Positions 7,767-17,048 of a DNA stretch of 64,000 nt are shown in pieces. Location of the stretch: positions 57,075-121,074 of the forward strand of contig NZ_LYVO01000009.1 in the NCBI RefSeq assembly GCF_001984055.1, given 5' to 3'. The first letter of the stretch is position 1. Each line of letters begins with the position of its first letter. Both the position numbers and the translations under genes were made by a program. The notes under the pieces are model-generated. The model was not told the DNA's origin. It searched no databases and saw nothing but the letters and a program-made list of their open reading frames with translations. The stretch is from Variovorax sp. KK3 (GTDB taxonomy: Bacteria; Pseudomonadota; Gammaproteobacteria; Burkholderiales; Burkholderiaceae_C).

Positions 7767-10064
7767 ATGACATCACCATCCACCCGCGCCATGCGCCTCT
7801 GCGCCGTCGCCCTCGCGGTGCATCTGCTGGGCGTCGCTGCCCTGCCGGCCTTCGCGCAAGACCCGGGCGCGCCGCGACGCGGCGAGCCGATCACGCTGAA
7901 CTTCACCAATGCCGAGATCGAGTCCGTCGCCCGCACGATGGCCGTCGTGACCGGACGCGACGTGGTGGTCGACCCGCGCGTCAAGGGCACCATCAACCTG
8001 CAGACCGATCGCCCCATCTCGCCCAACGCGGCCTTCAACCAGTTCGCCGCAGCGCTGCGCCTGCAGGGCTTCGCGGTCGTGCAATCCGAAGGGCTGTACA
8101 AGGTGGTCCCCGAGGCCGATGCCAAGCTGCAGAGCAATGCGGTCACCACGTCGAGTTCCGCCACCGCCAGCCTGTCGGGCAACCAGATCGCCACCCAGGT
8201 CTTCAAGCTCAACTACGAGTCGGCCAACAACCTGCTGCCGGTGCTGCGCCCGCTCATCGCGCCCAACAACACCATCAATGTCAACCCCGGCAACAACTCG
8301 CTGGTCATCACCGACTACGCCGAGAACATGCGGCGCCTGGCGCGCATCATCGCCGCGCTCGACGTGCCCAATGCCTCCGATGTCGAGGTGATCCCGCTCA
8401 AGCATTCGGTGGCCACCGACCTGGTGCCCGTCATCAACCGCCTGGTCGAAGGCGGCTCCGCCACCGGCCCGGGCCAGGCCGCCGCCGCGCCGGGCACCAC
8501 CGACGTGTCGTTCCGCAGCACGCTGCTGGCCGAGCCGCGCAGCAACGCGATCATCATGCGGGCCGCCAACCCCGCACGGGCCCAGCTGATCCGCTCCCTG
8601 ATCGAACGGCTCGACCGCAAGGCCGCCGAGAACGGCAACGGCGACGCCGGCAACATCTACGTGGTGTACCTGAAGAACGCCGATGCCGTGCGCATCGCGA
8701 CCACCCTGCGCGCAGCGCTCGCGGCGGCCCAGACCAACACCCTGGGCCAGCAGGGCCAGCAAGGGCAGACGGCGACCACTGCAGCGCAGCCGCAGCAGCA
8801 ACAGCAGCAGCAGTTCAACCAGCTGAGCGGCAGCGCCGGCGGCCTGACCGGCGCCACCACGCCGGTGAGCACCACCGCTCCACCCTCCACCGGCGGCAAC
8901 ATCCAGGCCGACCCTGCCACCAATTCACTGATCATCAGTGCGTCCGAGCCGCAGTACCGCCAGATCCGCGCCGTGATCGAGCGGCTCGACAGCCGGCGCG
9001 CGCAGGTGCTCATCGAAAGCCTGATCGTCGAGGTCAATGCCGACAAGGCGGCCGAGTTCGGCATCCAGTGGCAGTCGGGCCTCGGCAGCAGCGGCGACCG
9101 CAACGTGGGCGTGATCGGCACCAACTCCAGCCTGGGCGGTGCCAACATCATCGACCTGGCCGTCGGCCTGGCCACGGGCAACACGGCGGTGCGGCCGTCG
9201 AGCGGCTTCAACTTCGGCATCGGCCACCGCTACGGCCCGAACGGCCAGTACGTGCTGGGCTTCCTGGCCCGCTTCCTGTCGGCCAACGGCGAAGGCAACG
9301 TGCTGTCCACGCCCAACCTGCTCACGCTCGACAACGAAGAAGCCAAGATCGTGGTCGGCCAGAACGTGCCCTTCGTGACCGGCCAGTACACCAATACCGG
9401 CGGCAACAACACCGTCAACCCCTTCCAGACCATCGAGCGCAAGGACGTGGGCCTGACGCTGCGCGTGCGTCCGCAGATCAGCGAGACCGGCACCGTCAAG
9501 ATGCAGATCTTCCAGGAGGTGTCGAGCGTGGTCGCCTCCACCGTCAACAACATCAACGGCCCGACCACCACCAAGCGCTCGATCGAATCGAACGTGCTGG
9601 TCGACGACGGCAACGTCATCGTGCTGGGCGGCCTACTTTCCGACGAGTACTCGAACTCCACCGAAAAGGTGCCCGGCCTGGGCGACGTGCCGGTACTCGG
9701 CAACCTGTTCAAGAGCGAAGTGCGCAGCCGCAAGAAGACCAACCTGATGGTGTTCCTGCGCCCCACCGTCGTGCGCGACCAGCTCTCGGGCGATGCCATC
9801 ACGGCCGACCGCTACGATTCGCTGCGCGCCCTGCAGCAGAGCGTGCAACCCTCGACCGACAACCCGATGCTCAACGGGGTGCGCGAGTCGGTCGTGTTGC
9901 CGCCGCTCACCGACATCCGGCAAGGCGACCCGTCGCGCCGCATCGAGGGCACGCGCCTGATCCCGCCGCCGATGCCGCCCCAGGCATTTCCGCTGCCGCC
10001 CGGCCCGCTGAAGGGCGCGCTGCCGCCCACGGCCGACCCGTCGAGCCAGCGCGAACTGCCTTAG
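7767..10064 (+). CDS. gspD: Type II secretion outer-membrane secretin GspD
   Basis: Forms the outer-membrane channel of the system. The 765-residue precursor has a Sec signal peptide (hydrophobic core at about 9-28, ending AFA|QDPG), an N0 domain beginning ITLNFTNAEIESVARTMAV, then N1-N3 repeats (FKLNYESANNLLPVLRPLI; VIPLKHSVATDLVPVINRL; VVYLKNADAVRIATTLRAAL), and the secretin core from about residue 400 with VLIESLIVEVNADKAAEFGI, LSTPNLLTLDNEEAKIVVG and VPGLGDVPVLGNLFKS. A Gln/Thr/Ser-rich loop at about residues 325-380 interrupts N3. The C-terminus is Pro-rich with no obvious pilotin-binding S-domain, and no gspS gene is seen. ATG at 7767 was chosen over the in-frame TTG at 7761; an ATG at 7791 is also possible. 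Confidence 0.96.
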   Translation: MTSPSTRAMRLCAVALAVHLLGVAALPAFAQDPGAPRRGEPITLNFTNAEIESVARTMAVVTGRDVVVDPRVKGTINLQTDRPISPNAAFNQFAAALRLQGFAVVQSEGLYKVVPEADAKLQSNAVTTSSSATASLSGNQIATQVFKLNYESANNLLPVLRPLIAPNNTINVNPGNNSLVITDYAENMRRLARIIAALDVPNASDVEVIPLKHSVATDLVPVINRLVEGGSATGPGQAAAAPGTTDVSFRSTLLAEPRSNAIIMRAANPARAQLIRSLIERLDRKAAENGNGDAGNIYVVYLKNADAVRIATTLRAALAAAQTNTLGQQGQQGQTATTAAQPQQQQQQQFNQLSGSAGGLTGATTPVSTTAPPSTGGNIQADPATNSLIISASEPQYRQIRAVIERLDSRRAQVLIESLIVEVNADKAAEFGIQWQSGLGSSGDRNVGVIGTNSSLGGANIIDLAVGLATGNTAVRPSSGFNFGIGHRYGPNGQYVLGFLARFLSANGEGNVLSTPNLLTLDNEEAKIVVGQNVPFVTGQYTNTGGNNTVNPFQTIERKDVGLTLRVRPQISETGTVKMQIFQEVSSVVASTVNNINGPTTTKRSIESNVLVDDGNVIVLGGLLSDEYSNSTEKVPGLGDVPVLGNLFKSEVRSRKKTNLMVFLRPTVVRDQLSGDAITADRYDSLRALQQSVQPSTDNPMLNGVRESVVLPPLTDIRQGDPSRRIEGTRLIPPPMPPQAFPLPPGPLKGALPPTADPSSQRELP

Positions 10065-10067
10065 GAA

Positions 10068-11495
10068 ATGGCCGTGCGCTACCCCCTGCCCTATGCCTTC
10101 GCCCGCAGCCAGCAACTGCTGCTGGAAGAGTCGGACGACGGCGTGCTCACGCTCTGGATGCCGCGGACGCCGCCCAAGAGCGCCCTTGGCGAAGTGGCGC
10201 GCAAGTACCCGGTCAAGGCCTTCGAGGCGCTGCCGCCCGACGACCTGGCACGGCGCATCAGCGCCGCCTACGCGCAGGGCGAATCGAACGCCGCTGCGGT
10301 GGTGAGCGAAGTGCAGAGCGATGCCGACCTGTCGCGCATGATGCAGGAGCTGCCGGCGGTCGAGGACTTGCTCGAAAGCGCCGGCGACGCGCCCATCATC
10401 CGCATGCTCAACGCCTTGCTCACGCAGGCCGCGCGCGACGGCGCCAGCGACATCCACATCGAGCCTTACGAGCGCACGTCGTCGGTGCGCTTCCGCATCG
10501 ACGGCACGCTGCGCGAAGTGGTGCAGCCCAACCGCGCACTGCACGCGGCGCTGATCTCTCGGCTGAAGATCATGGCCGACCTCGACATCGCCGAAAAGCG
10601 GTTGCCGCAGGACGGACGCATCAGCCTGCGCATCGGCACCCGCGCAGTGGACGTGCGCGTGTCGACCCTGCCCTCGGCCCACGGCGAGCGCGCCGTGTTG
10701 CGCCTGCTGGACAAGTCGGAAAGCCGGCTGACGCTCGAGGCCGTGGGCATGCAGGGCGACACGCTGTCGCGCTTCGAAACGCTGATCGGCCAGCCGCACG
10801 GGATCATCCTCGTGACCGGGCCGACCGGTTCGGGCAAGACCACCACGCTCTACGCGGCGTTGCAGCGGCTCGACAGCGCGCAGAGCAACATCATGACGGT
10901 GGAAGACCCCATCGAGTACGAGCTATCCGGCGTGGGCCAGACCCAGGTCAACGCCAAGATCGACCTGACTTTCGCCAAGGCCCTGCGCGCCATCCTGCGG
11001 CAGGATCCGGACGTGATCATGATCGGCGAGATCCGCGACTTCGAGACCGCGCAGATCGCGATCCAGGCCTCGCTCACCGGTCACCTGGTGCTGGCCACGC
11101 TGCACACCAACGACTCGGTGAGCGCGGTGACCCGGCTCACGGACATGGGCGTCGAGCCCTTCCTGCTCAGTTCATCGCTGCTGGGCGTGCTCGCGCAGCG
11201 GCTGGTGCGGCGCCTCTGCCCGGTCTGCGCCACGCCCACGTCGGCTGGCGACGAGGCCGGGCCGGTGGGCTGCGACGCCTGCGGCCAGACGGGCTACCAG
11301 GGCCGCACCGGCATCTTCGAATTGCTCGTTGCCGACGACACCATCCGTTCGCTGGTACACAACCGCGCGCCGGAAAGCCAGCTCTTCGTGGCCGCCGAGC
11401 GCGGCGGGCTGCGCTCGATGCGCGAGGATGGAGAACGCTTGGTCAAGGCCGGCATCACCTCGCGCGCCGAGTTGCTGCGCGTGACGCGCGAATAA
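10068..11495 (+). CDS. gspE: Type II secretion cytoplasmic ATPase GspE
   Basis: Hexameric ATPase that powers pseudopilus assembly. The 475-residue protein shows the N1/N2 domains (SDIHIEPYE at about 127-135; SRLKIMADLDIAEKRLPQDG), Walker A GPTGSGKT at 251-258, Asp box near MTVEDPIEYE, Walker B VIMIGEIRD with catalytic E321, His box LATLHTNDS, and a CPVC (384-387) ... CDAC (402-405) tetracysteine zinc element that distinguishes GspE from short PilT-like ATPases. It starts three bases after gspD and is the last plus-strand gene before the interruption; its usual partner gspF follows about 770 bases later, beyond a minus-strand gene. Confidence 0.97.
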   Translation: MAVRYPLPYAFARSQQLLLEESDDGVLTLWMPRTPPKSALGEVARKYPVKAFEALPPDDLARRISAAYAQGESNAAAVVSEVQSDADLSRMMQELPAVEDLLESAGDAPIIRMLNALLTQAARDGASDIHIEPYERTSSVRFRIDGTLREVVQPNRALHAALISRLKIMADLDIAEKRLPQDGRISLRIGTRAVDVRVSTLPSAHGERAVLRLLDKSESRLTLEAVGMQGDTLSRFETLIGQPHGIILVTGPTGSGKTTTLYAALQRLDSAQSNIMTVEDPIEYELSGVGQTQVNAKIDLTFAKALRAILRQDPDVIMIGEIRDFETAQIAIQASLTGHLVLATLHTNDSVSAVTRLTDMGVEPFLLSSSLLGVLAQRLVRRLCPVCATPTSAGDEAGPVGCDACGQTGYQGRTGIFELLVADDTIRSLVHNRAPESQLFVAAERGGLRSMREDGERLVKAGITSRAELLRVTRE

Positions 11496-11517
11496 CCGGC
11501 CGCCTGAGAGACCGGCC

Positions 11518-11575
11518 GCCGCCGGGCCGCCTCCTCGGGGGAGCTACACGCAGCGAAGCGAAAAGGCGGGGGCCT
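11518..11575. repeat. GC-rich hairpin-forming intergenic element between convergent genes (REP-like or terminator)
   Basis: The 83-base gap between gspE and the convergent BamE-like gene holds two direct copies of ACCGGCCGCC (near 11497-11512) and then a segment where GGGCCGCC and GGCGGGGGCC can pair around an inner CTCC/GGAG stem and GCAGCGAAGCGAAAA. Its form resembles short interspersed palindromes of Comamonadaceae genomes, but copy number cannot be seen from one window. It could also serve as a bidirectional transcription terminator. Confidence 0.3.
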
Positions 11576-11578
11576 TGT

Positions 11579-12154
11579 TCACTCGAGGACGACCAGATTG
11601 CGCGTCTGCGGATCGGTCTCGACCGCCCGCACCCGGCCCTGTCCGTCGAACAGCACCTGGAATTCGCTGAAGCTGCCCAGCCACATGCGCCAGACCGGCG
11701 CGTCGAGGTTCGGGTTCTCGCTGCTGATCGGGTAGCCGACGGCCATGGCCACCTGCTCGCGCGTCATGCCGCGGGTCACACGGGCCGTCTTGATGGCCTC
11801 GCGGATCTTGGGCGGAAAGCTCGCCATGCGTGCGTTCGGGTCTTCGGTGACCACGTAGCGCTTGGCGAAGGCGCCCAGGTCCAGGTCGCGGCTGTAGTCG
11901 TTGCCGATGTCCTGCTTCTTGCCGTCGATCAGCACGTTGACGCGGCTGCGGCCGTAGCCCGTCACCTGCGCCGGCGTGCCGACGGGAATCACGCGCTTGC
12001 CGCTTTCGGCATAGTTGCTGTCGCTGATCCAGCTGCCGTCGGTGCGCAGGTTGCAGCAGAGAAAGCCGTTGTAGGTCGGGCGGTCCTGCGCGGCGGCAGG
12101 CAGCGCGAGCGCGCCCAGCATGGCAGCAGCGGCCAGGGCGGTAAGGCGAAGCAT
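11579..12154 (-). CDS. Secreted protein with BamE/SmpA-like C-terminal domain, function unknown
   Basis: I cannot name this gene. The 191-residue precursor has a clear Sec signal peptide ending ALPAAAQ|DRP and no lipobox cysteine. The mature N-terminus has YNGFLCCNLRTDGSWISDSNY with a CC pair, a middle block VGTPAQVTGYGRSRVNVLIDG, and a C-terminal part (MTREQVAMAVGYP ... VWRMWLGSFSEFQVLFDGQG) that follows the BamE/SmpA pattern of a helix ending in a GxP-type turn followed by WxY-like beta strands. ATG at 12154 has AAGGAG close upstream. It is inserted on the opposite strand between gspE and gspF, so it may be a periplasmic accessory or merely a passenger. A BamE-like fold is inference; BamE itself is a lipoprotein, and this one is not. 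Confidence 0.75.
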   Translation of the reverse strand: MLRLTALAAAAMLGALALPAAAQDRPTYNGFLCCNLRTDGSWISDSNYAESGKRVIPVGTPAQVTGYGRSRVNVLIDGKKQDIGNDYSRDLDLGAFAKRYVVTEDPNARMASFPPKIREAIKTARVTRGMTREQVAMAVGYPISSENPNLDAPVWRMWLGSFSEFQVLFDGQGRVRAVETDPQTRNLVVLE

Positions 12155-12261
12155 GGAGACTCCTTGTTTCGAGTTGGTGAAAGCCCCATGACGGCCGGGC
12201 CGCGGAAAGAGCCGCGCCGAAGGCCGACAATGCGGGCTCGCGCATTTTGCCGCCAGTCCCC

Positions 12262-13494
12262 ATGCCCGCCTATTCCTTCGAAGCCATAGACCAACAGGGG
12301 CAGCCCCGCAAGGGCGTCCTCGAGGCCGACACCGCGCGCAGCGCACGCGGCATGTTGCGCGCCCAAGCCCTCGTGCCACTGTCGGTGACGGTGGTGGGCA
12401 GCGTCGAGAGCGGCGCGCCCGCAGCAAGCGGATGGAACCGCGTGCTGGGCCGGCGCCGCGTCTTCAACGCCACCAACCTCGCGGTATGGACCCGACAGCT
12501 TGCAGGTCTGGTTTCGTCCGGTCTGCCGCTCGAACGGGCCCTGACCGCGCTGACCGACGAATCCGAAACCGAAGAGCAGCGCAACCTCGTCGCCTCGCTG
12601 CGCGCCGAAGTCAACGCCGGGTCGCCCTTCGGCCGCGCGCTGTCGCAGCATCCGCGCGAGTTCTCGCCCATCTACACGGCCGTCATCGGCGCGGGCGAGC
12701 AGAGCGGCAATCTCGGCCTGGTGCTCGAACGCCTGGCCGACGACCTGGAACAGCGCCAGGCCCTGCAGCAGAAGCTGGTCGGCGCCGCGCTCTATCCCGC
12801 CATCGTGACCCTGGTCGCGATCGTGATCGTGATCTTTCTCGTGAGCTACGTGGTGCCGCAGGTGGCCAACGTCTTCGCGGGCACGAAGCGGGCGCTGCCC
12901 TTCCTCACGGTGGCGATGCTCGCGCTGAGCGCCTTCGTGCGCAACTACGGTTGGCTGATGCTCGGCGTCATCGTGCTGGCGACCATCGGCACACGCATGG
13001 CCCTGGCCCGTGCCGCCTTTCGCGAACGTTTCGACGCTGCATGGCTCGAGTTGCCGCTGGTCGGTCGTCTTTCGCGCGGCTACAACGCGGCGCGCTTCGC
13101 GAGCACGCTGGCCATGCTGGCCACGGCCGGCGTGCCGATCCTGCGCGCGCTGCAAGCCGCCTCCGAAACGCTGGGCAACAAGGCCATGCGCGCCGACGCG
13201 CTCGATGCCCTGGTGCTGGTTCGCGAAGGTGCGCCGCTCGCCTCGGCGCTGGCGCAGAAGAAGCGCTTTCCGGGCATCGTCTCGATGTTCGCGCGCCTGG
13301 GCGAGCAGACCGGCACGCTGCCCCTGATGCTGCAGCGCGCATCGAACCAGCTCGGTGCCGAAGTGCAGCGCCGCGCGATGCACCTGGCCACGGTCCTCGA
13401 GCCCTTGCTGATCGTTGCGATGGGCGGTGTCGTGATGCTGATCGTGCTGGCCGTCCTGCTGCCCATCATCCAGCTCAATCAATTCGTGAAGTAG
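12262..13494 (+). CDS. gspF: Type II secretion inner-membrane platform protein GspF
   Basis: Polytopic platform protein thought to be rotated or moved by GspE during pseudopilus assembly. The 410-residue product opens with MPAYSFEAIDQQGQPRKGV, typical of GspF, followed by two T2SF domains (LAVWTRQLAGLVSSGLPLERAL at about 75 and ARFASTLAMLATAGVPILRAL at about 275) and three membrane helices (about 178-202, 220-240 and 385-406). ATG at 12262 was chosen; an in-frame TTG at 12247 would add five residues. gspF is usually cotranscribed directly after gspE; here it stands alone behind a divergent gene, so it probably has its own promoter between 12155 and 12261. Confidence 0.96.
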   Translation: MPAYSFEAIDQQGQPRKGVLEADTARSARGMLRAQALVPLSVTVVGSVESGAPAASGWNRVLGRRRVFNATNLAVWTRQLAGLVSSGLPLERALTALTDESETEEQRNLVASLRAEVNAGSPFGRALSQHPREFSPIYTAVIGAGEQSGNLGLVLERLADDLEQRQALQQKLVGAALYPAIVTLVAIVIVIFLVSYVVPQVANVFAGTKRALPFLTVAMLALSAFVRNYGWLMLGVIVLATIGTRMALARAAFRERFDAAWLELPLVGRLSRGYNAARFASTLAMLATAGVPILRALQAASETLGNKAMRADALDALVLVREGAPLASALAQKKRFPGIVSMFARLGEQTGTLPLMLQRASNQLGAEVQRRAMHLATVLEPLLIVAMGGVVMLIVLAVLLPIIQLNQFVK

Positions 13495-13500
13495 CCTCCG

Positions 13501-14418
13501 ATGCCGGTCTCCCTCGACGACAAGCTGGTGGTCGCGATCTCCTCGCGGGCGCTGTTCGACCTCGAAGAAGAGAACAAGATCTTCGAGTCCGGCGACGACG
13601 CCGGCTACATGAAGCTGCAGCTCGAACGCCTCGACGTGCCGGCGCGGCCAGGCATCGCGTATTCGCTGGTGCGCAAGCTGATGCGCTTCAACGATGACGG
13701 CGTGCAGCGGGTCGAAGTGGTGATCCTCTCGCGCAACGATCCGGTGTCGGGCATGCGCGTGTTCCGCTCCGGCAGCGCCAACGGCATCTCGCTGCAGCGC
13801 GGCGTGTTCACGCAGGGCCGCCCGCCCTTCGGCTACTTGCGGCCGCTGCGCGCGCACCTGTTCCTGTCGGTCAACGCCGAAGACGTGCGCGAGGCGCTCA
13901 TTGCGGGCTTTCCGGCGGCGCGTGTGCTGGTGGAGTCGGTGCATGCGAGCGACGCCTACCCGAACGAAGTGCGCATCGCCTTCGACGGCGACGCGGTGCT
14001 CTTCAGCGACGAGGCCGAGCGCGTGTTCCAGGCCCAGGGGCTGGACGCATTCCAGAAGCACGAGTCGACCAAGGCCCAGCTGCCGCTGCCCGAAGGCCCC
14101 TTCAAGCCACTGCTGTCGGCACTGCACCGGCTGCAGCAGGCCGGCAACGCCAGCATGCGCATCCGCACCGCACTGGTGACGGCGCGCAGCGCACCGGCCC
14201 ACGAGCGCGCGATCCGGACCCTGATGAACTGGAACATCCGCGTCGACGAGGCCATGTTCCTTGGTGGCCTGCCCAAGGGCGAGTTCCTGCGCGAGTTCGA
14301 ACCCGACTTCTTCTTCGACGACCAGACCGGCCACGTCGATGCCGCCGCGCGCCATGTGCCGGCGGGGCATGTGTCGAGCGGCATCAGCAACGTGCTCGTG
14401 CCGCCTGCCGCTGCGTAG
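13501..14418 (+). CDS. Cytosolic 5'-nucleotidase, cN-I-like family
   Basis: Predicted nucleoside 5'-monophosphate phosphatase, cytoplasmic. The 305-residue protein matches the bacterial 5'-nucleotidase family (PF06189) related to vertebrate NT5C1: KLVVAISSRALFDLEEENKIFE at the N-terminus, VEVVILSRNDPVSGMRVF (HAD-like strand), FLSVNAEDVREAL, RIAFDGDAVLFSDEAERVF (DGDAVLFSDE is the HAD-type acidic motif) and EFEPDFFFDDQ near the end. It starts six bases after gspF, which suggests read-through, but it has no functional link to secretion. Substrate preference cannot be read from the sequence. Confidence 0.88.
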   Translation: MPVSLDDKLVVAISSRALFDLEEENKIFESGDDAGYMKLQLERLDVPARPGIAYSLVRKLMRFNDDGVQRVEVVILSRNDPVSGMRVFRSGSANGISLQRGVFTQGRPPFGYLRPLRAHLFLSVNAEDVREALIAGFPAARVLVESVHASDAYPNEVRIAFDGDAVLFSDEAERVFQAQGLDAFQKHESTKAQLPLPEGPFKPLLSALHRLQQAGNASMRIRTALVTARSAPAHERAIRTLMNWNIRVDEAMFLGGLPKGEFLREFEPDFFFDDQTGHVDAAARHVPAGHVSSGISNVLVPPAAA

Positions 14419-14524
14419 CCTAGACGCGGAGCGGTTTCAGCACGGCTTAAGACTGCAGCGGCCGCGGGCGCTACGATGCCCGCAGGGCGCCGTCCTGCGC
14501 GCCACCAATCCCAACGGGCCGCCC

Positions 14525-16306
14525 ATGAACGATGCTTCCACCCGCTCGCAGAGCCTGCTTTCGACACTGCGCCGCATCGGCGCATTGACGTCGCCGTACT
14601 TCAAGTCGGACCAGAAATGGCGCGCGCGCGGGCTGCTGCTGGCCATCGTGCTTCTCAATCTCGGCGCGGTCTTCATGCTCGTGCAGATCAACGAGTGGTA
14701 CCGCGTGTTCTACGACGCGCTGCAAAACAAGGACCAGGCCGTGTTCTGGCAGCAGATCGTTCGCTTCTGCTGGCTGGCGCTGATCTACATCGTGATCGCG
14801 GTCTACAAGTTCTATCTGACGCAGATGCTCCAGCTACGCTGGCGCGTGTGGATGACCGAGCACTACCTGCAGCGCTGGTTGCAGCACAAAGCTTTCTACC
14901 GACTCGAGCTGGCACGCTACACCTCCGGCCACGAGGGTTTGCCCGACAACCCCGACCAGCGCATCCAGGAAGACCTGAACCTGTTCACCACCTACACGGT
15001 GACACTGTCGATGGGCATCCTGAATGCGCTGGTGACGCTGGTGAGCTTCGTGGGCATCCTGTGGACGCTGAGCGGCTCGCTCACCGTGCCCCTGCCCGGC
15101 GGTGGCAGTTGGGAGATCGCCGGCTACATGGTGTGGGCCGCAGTGGTGTACTGCGTGGTGGGCAGCGCCATTGCCCACTGGATCGGCAAGCCGCAGGTGG
15201 GCCTCAACTTCCAGCAGCAGATGCTCGAGGCCAACTTCCGCCATCACCTCATCCGCGTGCGCGAGTACAGCGAGGCCATCGCGCTGGACAATGGAGAGCA
15301 CGTGGAGCGGCGCCAGCTCGACCTGCGCTTCACCGACGTGATGAACAACTACCTGCGCCTCATCCGCAACCAGAAGAACCTCACCTGGTTCAGCACCTTC
15401 TTCGCCCAGGCCGCCATCATCTTTCCGCTCGTCGTCGCAGCGCCCCGCTTCTTCAGCGGCGCGATCCAACTGGGGCAGCTGATGCAGATCAACTCGGCGT
15501 TCGGCCGGGTGCAGGATTCGCTGTCGTGGTTCGTGGACAACTACATGACGCTGGCAACTTGGAAGGCCACCAGCGACCGCCTGGCCGGCTTCGAGGACAG
15601 CCTGACCGTCCAGTCCAGGGAAGCCGAAGGCTTCGAACGCACGCCCGCCAGCAGTGCGATCGACGCCAGCGCCGTCAGCATCGGTCTGCCGAACGGCCGG
15701 GCCCTGCTGGCGCCGACCACGCTGCATGTGGCGCCAGGCGACACGGTGCTGGTGCACGGGCCTTCGGGCAGCGGCAAATCGAGCCTGTTCCGCACACTGG
15801 CCGGCATCTGGCCGCATGCGCGCGGCAAGGTGGCGCTGCCGGCCGACACCATGTTCATTCCGCAGCAGCCTTACTTTCCCGATGGACGCCTGCGCGACGC
15901 GCTGGCCTACCCCGAGCCTGCGGATGGCTACGACGATGCGGCCCTGCGCGAAGCGCTGCAGCAGGCGTTGCTGCCGCAACTGGCGGATCAGCTCGACCGC
16001 AAGGACGCGTGGAGCCAGAAGCTGTCGGGCGGCGAACGGCAGCGCCTGGCCATCGCCCGCGTGCTGCTCAAGAAGCCTGCGTGGGTGCTGGCGGACGAGG
16101 CCACTAGCGCGTTGGACGAGCCCGCCGAGGCGACCGTCTATCAACGGCTGATCGACATGGTGAAGCGCGCCGGCGGAGGCATCGTCTCGATCGCGCATCG
16201 CAGCACGCTGGGCGAGCACCACGGTCGGCGCTGGAAGCTGCAGCCGCAAGACCAGGCGGACGGTGCCGCCTTCCGGCTGCAGGAAGCGCAGCCCGCGGCC
16301 TCGTAG
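14525..16306 (+). CDS. SbmA/BacA-YddA-type ABC transporter, fused permease and ATPase
   Basis: The 593-residue half-transporter has an ABC_membrane_2 permease domain (about residues 20-330, with LLLAIVLLNLGAVFMLVQINEWYRVFYDAL and the family motif NPDQRIQEDL) and a C-terminal ATPase: Walker A GPSGSGKSS at about 412-420, signature [16 protein letters not shown] at about 500-515, Walker B VLADEATSALDE and H-loop SIAHRST. Family members include YddA, mycobacterial Rv1819c-type vitamin B12/bleomycin importers and peroxisomal ABCD proteins; SbmA/BacA are permease-only relatives. Substrates are hydrophilic compounds or peptides, but none can be assigned here. ATG 14525 was chosen; in-frame codons upstream give no family sequence. 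The gene converges with queC, nine bases apart. Confidence 0.9.
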   Translation: MNDASTRSQSLLSTLRRIGALTSPYFKSDQKWRARGLLLAIVLLNLGAVFMLVQINEWYRVFYDALQNKDQAVFWQQIVRFCWLALIYIVIAVYKFYLTQMLQLRWRVWMTEHYLQRWLQHKAFYRLELARYTSGHEGLPDNPDQRIQEDLNLFTTYTVTLSMGILNALVTLVSFVGILWTLSGSLTVPLPGGGSWEIAGYMVWAAVVYCVVGSAIAHWIGKPQVGLNFQQQMLEANFRHHLIRVREYSEAIALDNGEHVERRQLDLRFTDVMNNYLRLIRNQKNLTWFSTFFAQAAIIFPLVVAAPRFFSGAIQLGQLMQINSAFGRVQDSLSWFVDNYMTLATWKATSDRLAGFEDSLTVQSREAEGFERTPASSAIDASAVSIGLPNGRALLAPTTLHVAPGDTVLVHGPSGSGKSSLFRTLAGIWPHARGKVALPADTMFIPQQPYFPDGRLRDALAYPEPADGYDDAALREALQQALLPQLADQLDRKDAWSQKLSGGERQRLAIARVLLKKPAWVLADEATSALDEPAEATVYQRLIDMVKRAGGGIVSIAHRSTLGEHHGRRWKLQPQDQADGAAFRLQEAQPAAS

Positions 16307-16315
16307 CGCGCGGAC

Positions 16316-17029
16316 CTAGTTGGCGCGCTCTGCACGGGCCGCGGCGTAGCGCTCCCAGCCGCGAACGCGCAGCTCGCATGCCGGGCAGCTGCCGCAGCCG
16401 TAGCCCCAGGCCTGGCGGTGCGTGCGGTCGCCCAGGTAGCAGGTGTGGGTGTCTTCGACGATCAGCTCGACCAGCGCATCGCCGCCCAGCCGGTGCGCCA
16501 TGGCCCAGGTGTCGGCCTTGTCGATCCACATCAGCGGCGTCTCGATGAGGAAGCGCCGCTCCATGCCCAGGGACAGGGCGATCTGCATAGCCTTCATCGT
16601 GTCGTCGCGGCAGTCGGGGTAGCCCGAGAAGTCGGTCTCGCAGACGCCGGTGACGATCACCTCGAGACCGCGCCGGTAGGCCAGTGCGGCCGCCAGCGTG
16701 AGGAAGAGCAGGTTGCGCCCCGGCACGAAGGTGTTGGGCAGTCCACCCGTCTGCATTTCGAAAGCGATCGCCTGCGTCAGCGACGAATCGCTGATCTGGC
16801 CCAGCACGTCGACAGCGAGCAGATGGTCTTCGCCGAGCCGCGGCGCCCAATCGGGAAAGCGTTCACGCAGGTGCACCAGCACTGTCAGCCGCGCTTGCAG
16901 TTCGATGCGATGACGCTGGCCGTAGTCGAAGCCGATGGTTTCGACGCGCTCGTACTTGGCGAGCGCGTCGGCCAGGCAGGTGCTGGAGTCCTGGCCGCCG
17001 GAGAAGAGGACGAGGGCGGTAGTGTGCAT
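16316..17029 (-). CDS. queC: 7-cyano-7-deazaguanine synthase QueC
   Basis: ATP-dependent conversion of 7-carboxy-7-deazaguanine and ammonia to preQ0 on the queuosine/archaeosine pathway. The 237-residue protein has the PP-loop [10 protein letters not shown] at residues 9-18, the substrate segment [33 protein letters not shown], and a C-terminal zinc site built from HTCYLGD and [10 protein letters not shown]. Length and motifs are normal. No other que gene is near, so it appears to be a stand-alone gene, 19 bases from the end of the DUF1854 gene on the same strand. Confidence 0.97.
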   Translation of the reverse strand: MHTTALVLFSGGQDSSTCLADALAKYERVETIGFDYGQRHRIELQARLTVLVHLRERFPDWAPRLGEDHLLAVDVLGQISDSSLTQAIAFEMQTGGLPNTFVPGRNLLFLTLAAALAYRRGLEVIVTGVCETDFSGYPDCRDDTMKAMQIALSLGMERRFLIETPLMWIDKADTWAMAHRLGGDALVELIVEDTHTCYLGDRTHRQAWGYGCGSCPACELRVRGWERYAAARAERAN

Positions 17030-17048
17030 GGGCTGGATCGACCGCGGC

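Noticed and set aside
9068..12289. Plus-strand open frame running through gspD and gspE in another frame
   Set aside because: Arg/Pro/Ala-rich shadow of two genuine secretion genes, without start-site support or domains.
13501..14418. The 5'-nucleotidase as a further gsp operon component
   Set aside because: It follows gspF by six bases, but it matches a cytosolic nucleotidase family with no secretion link.
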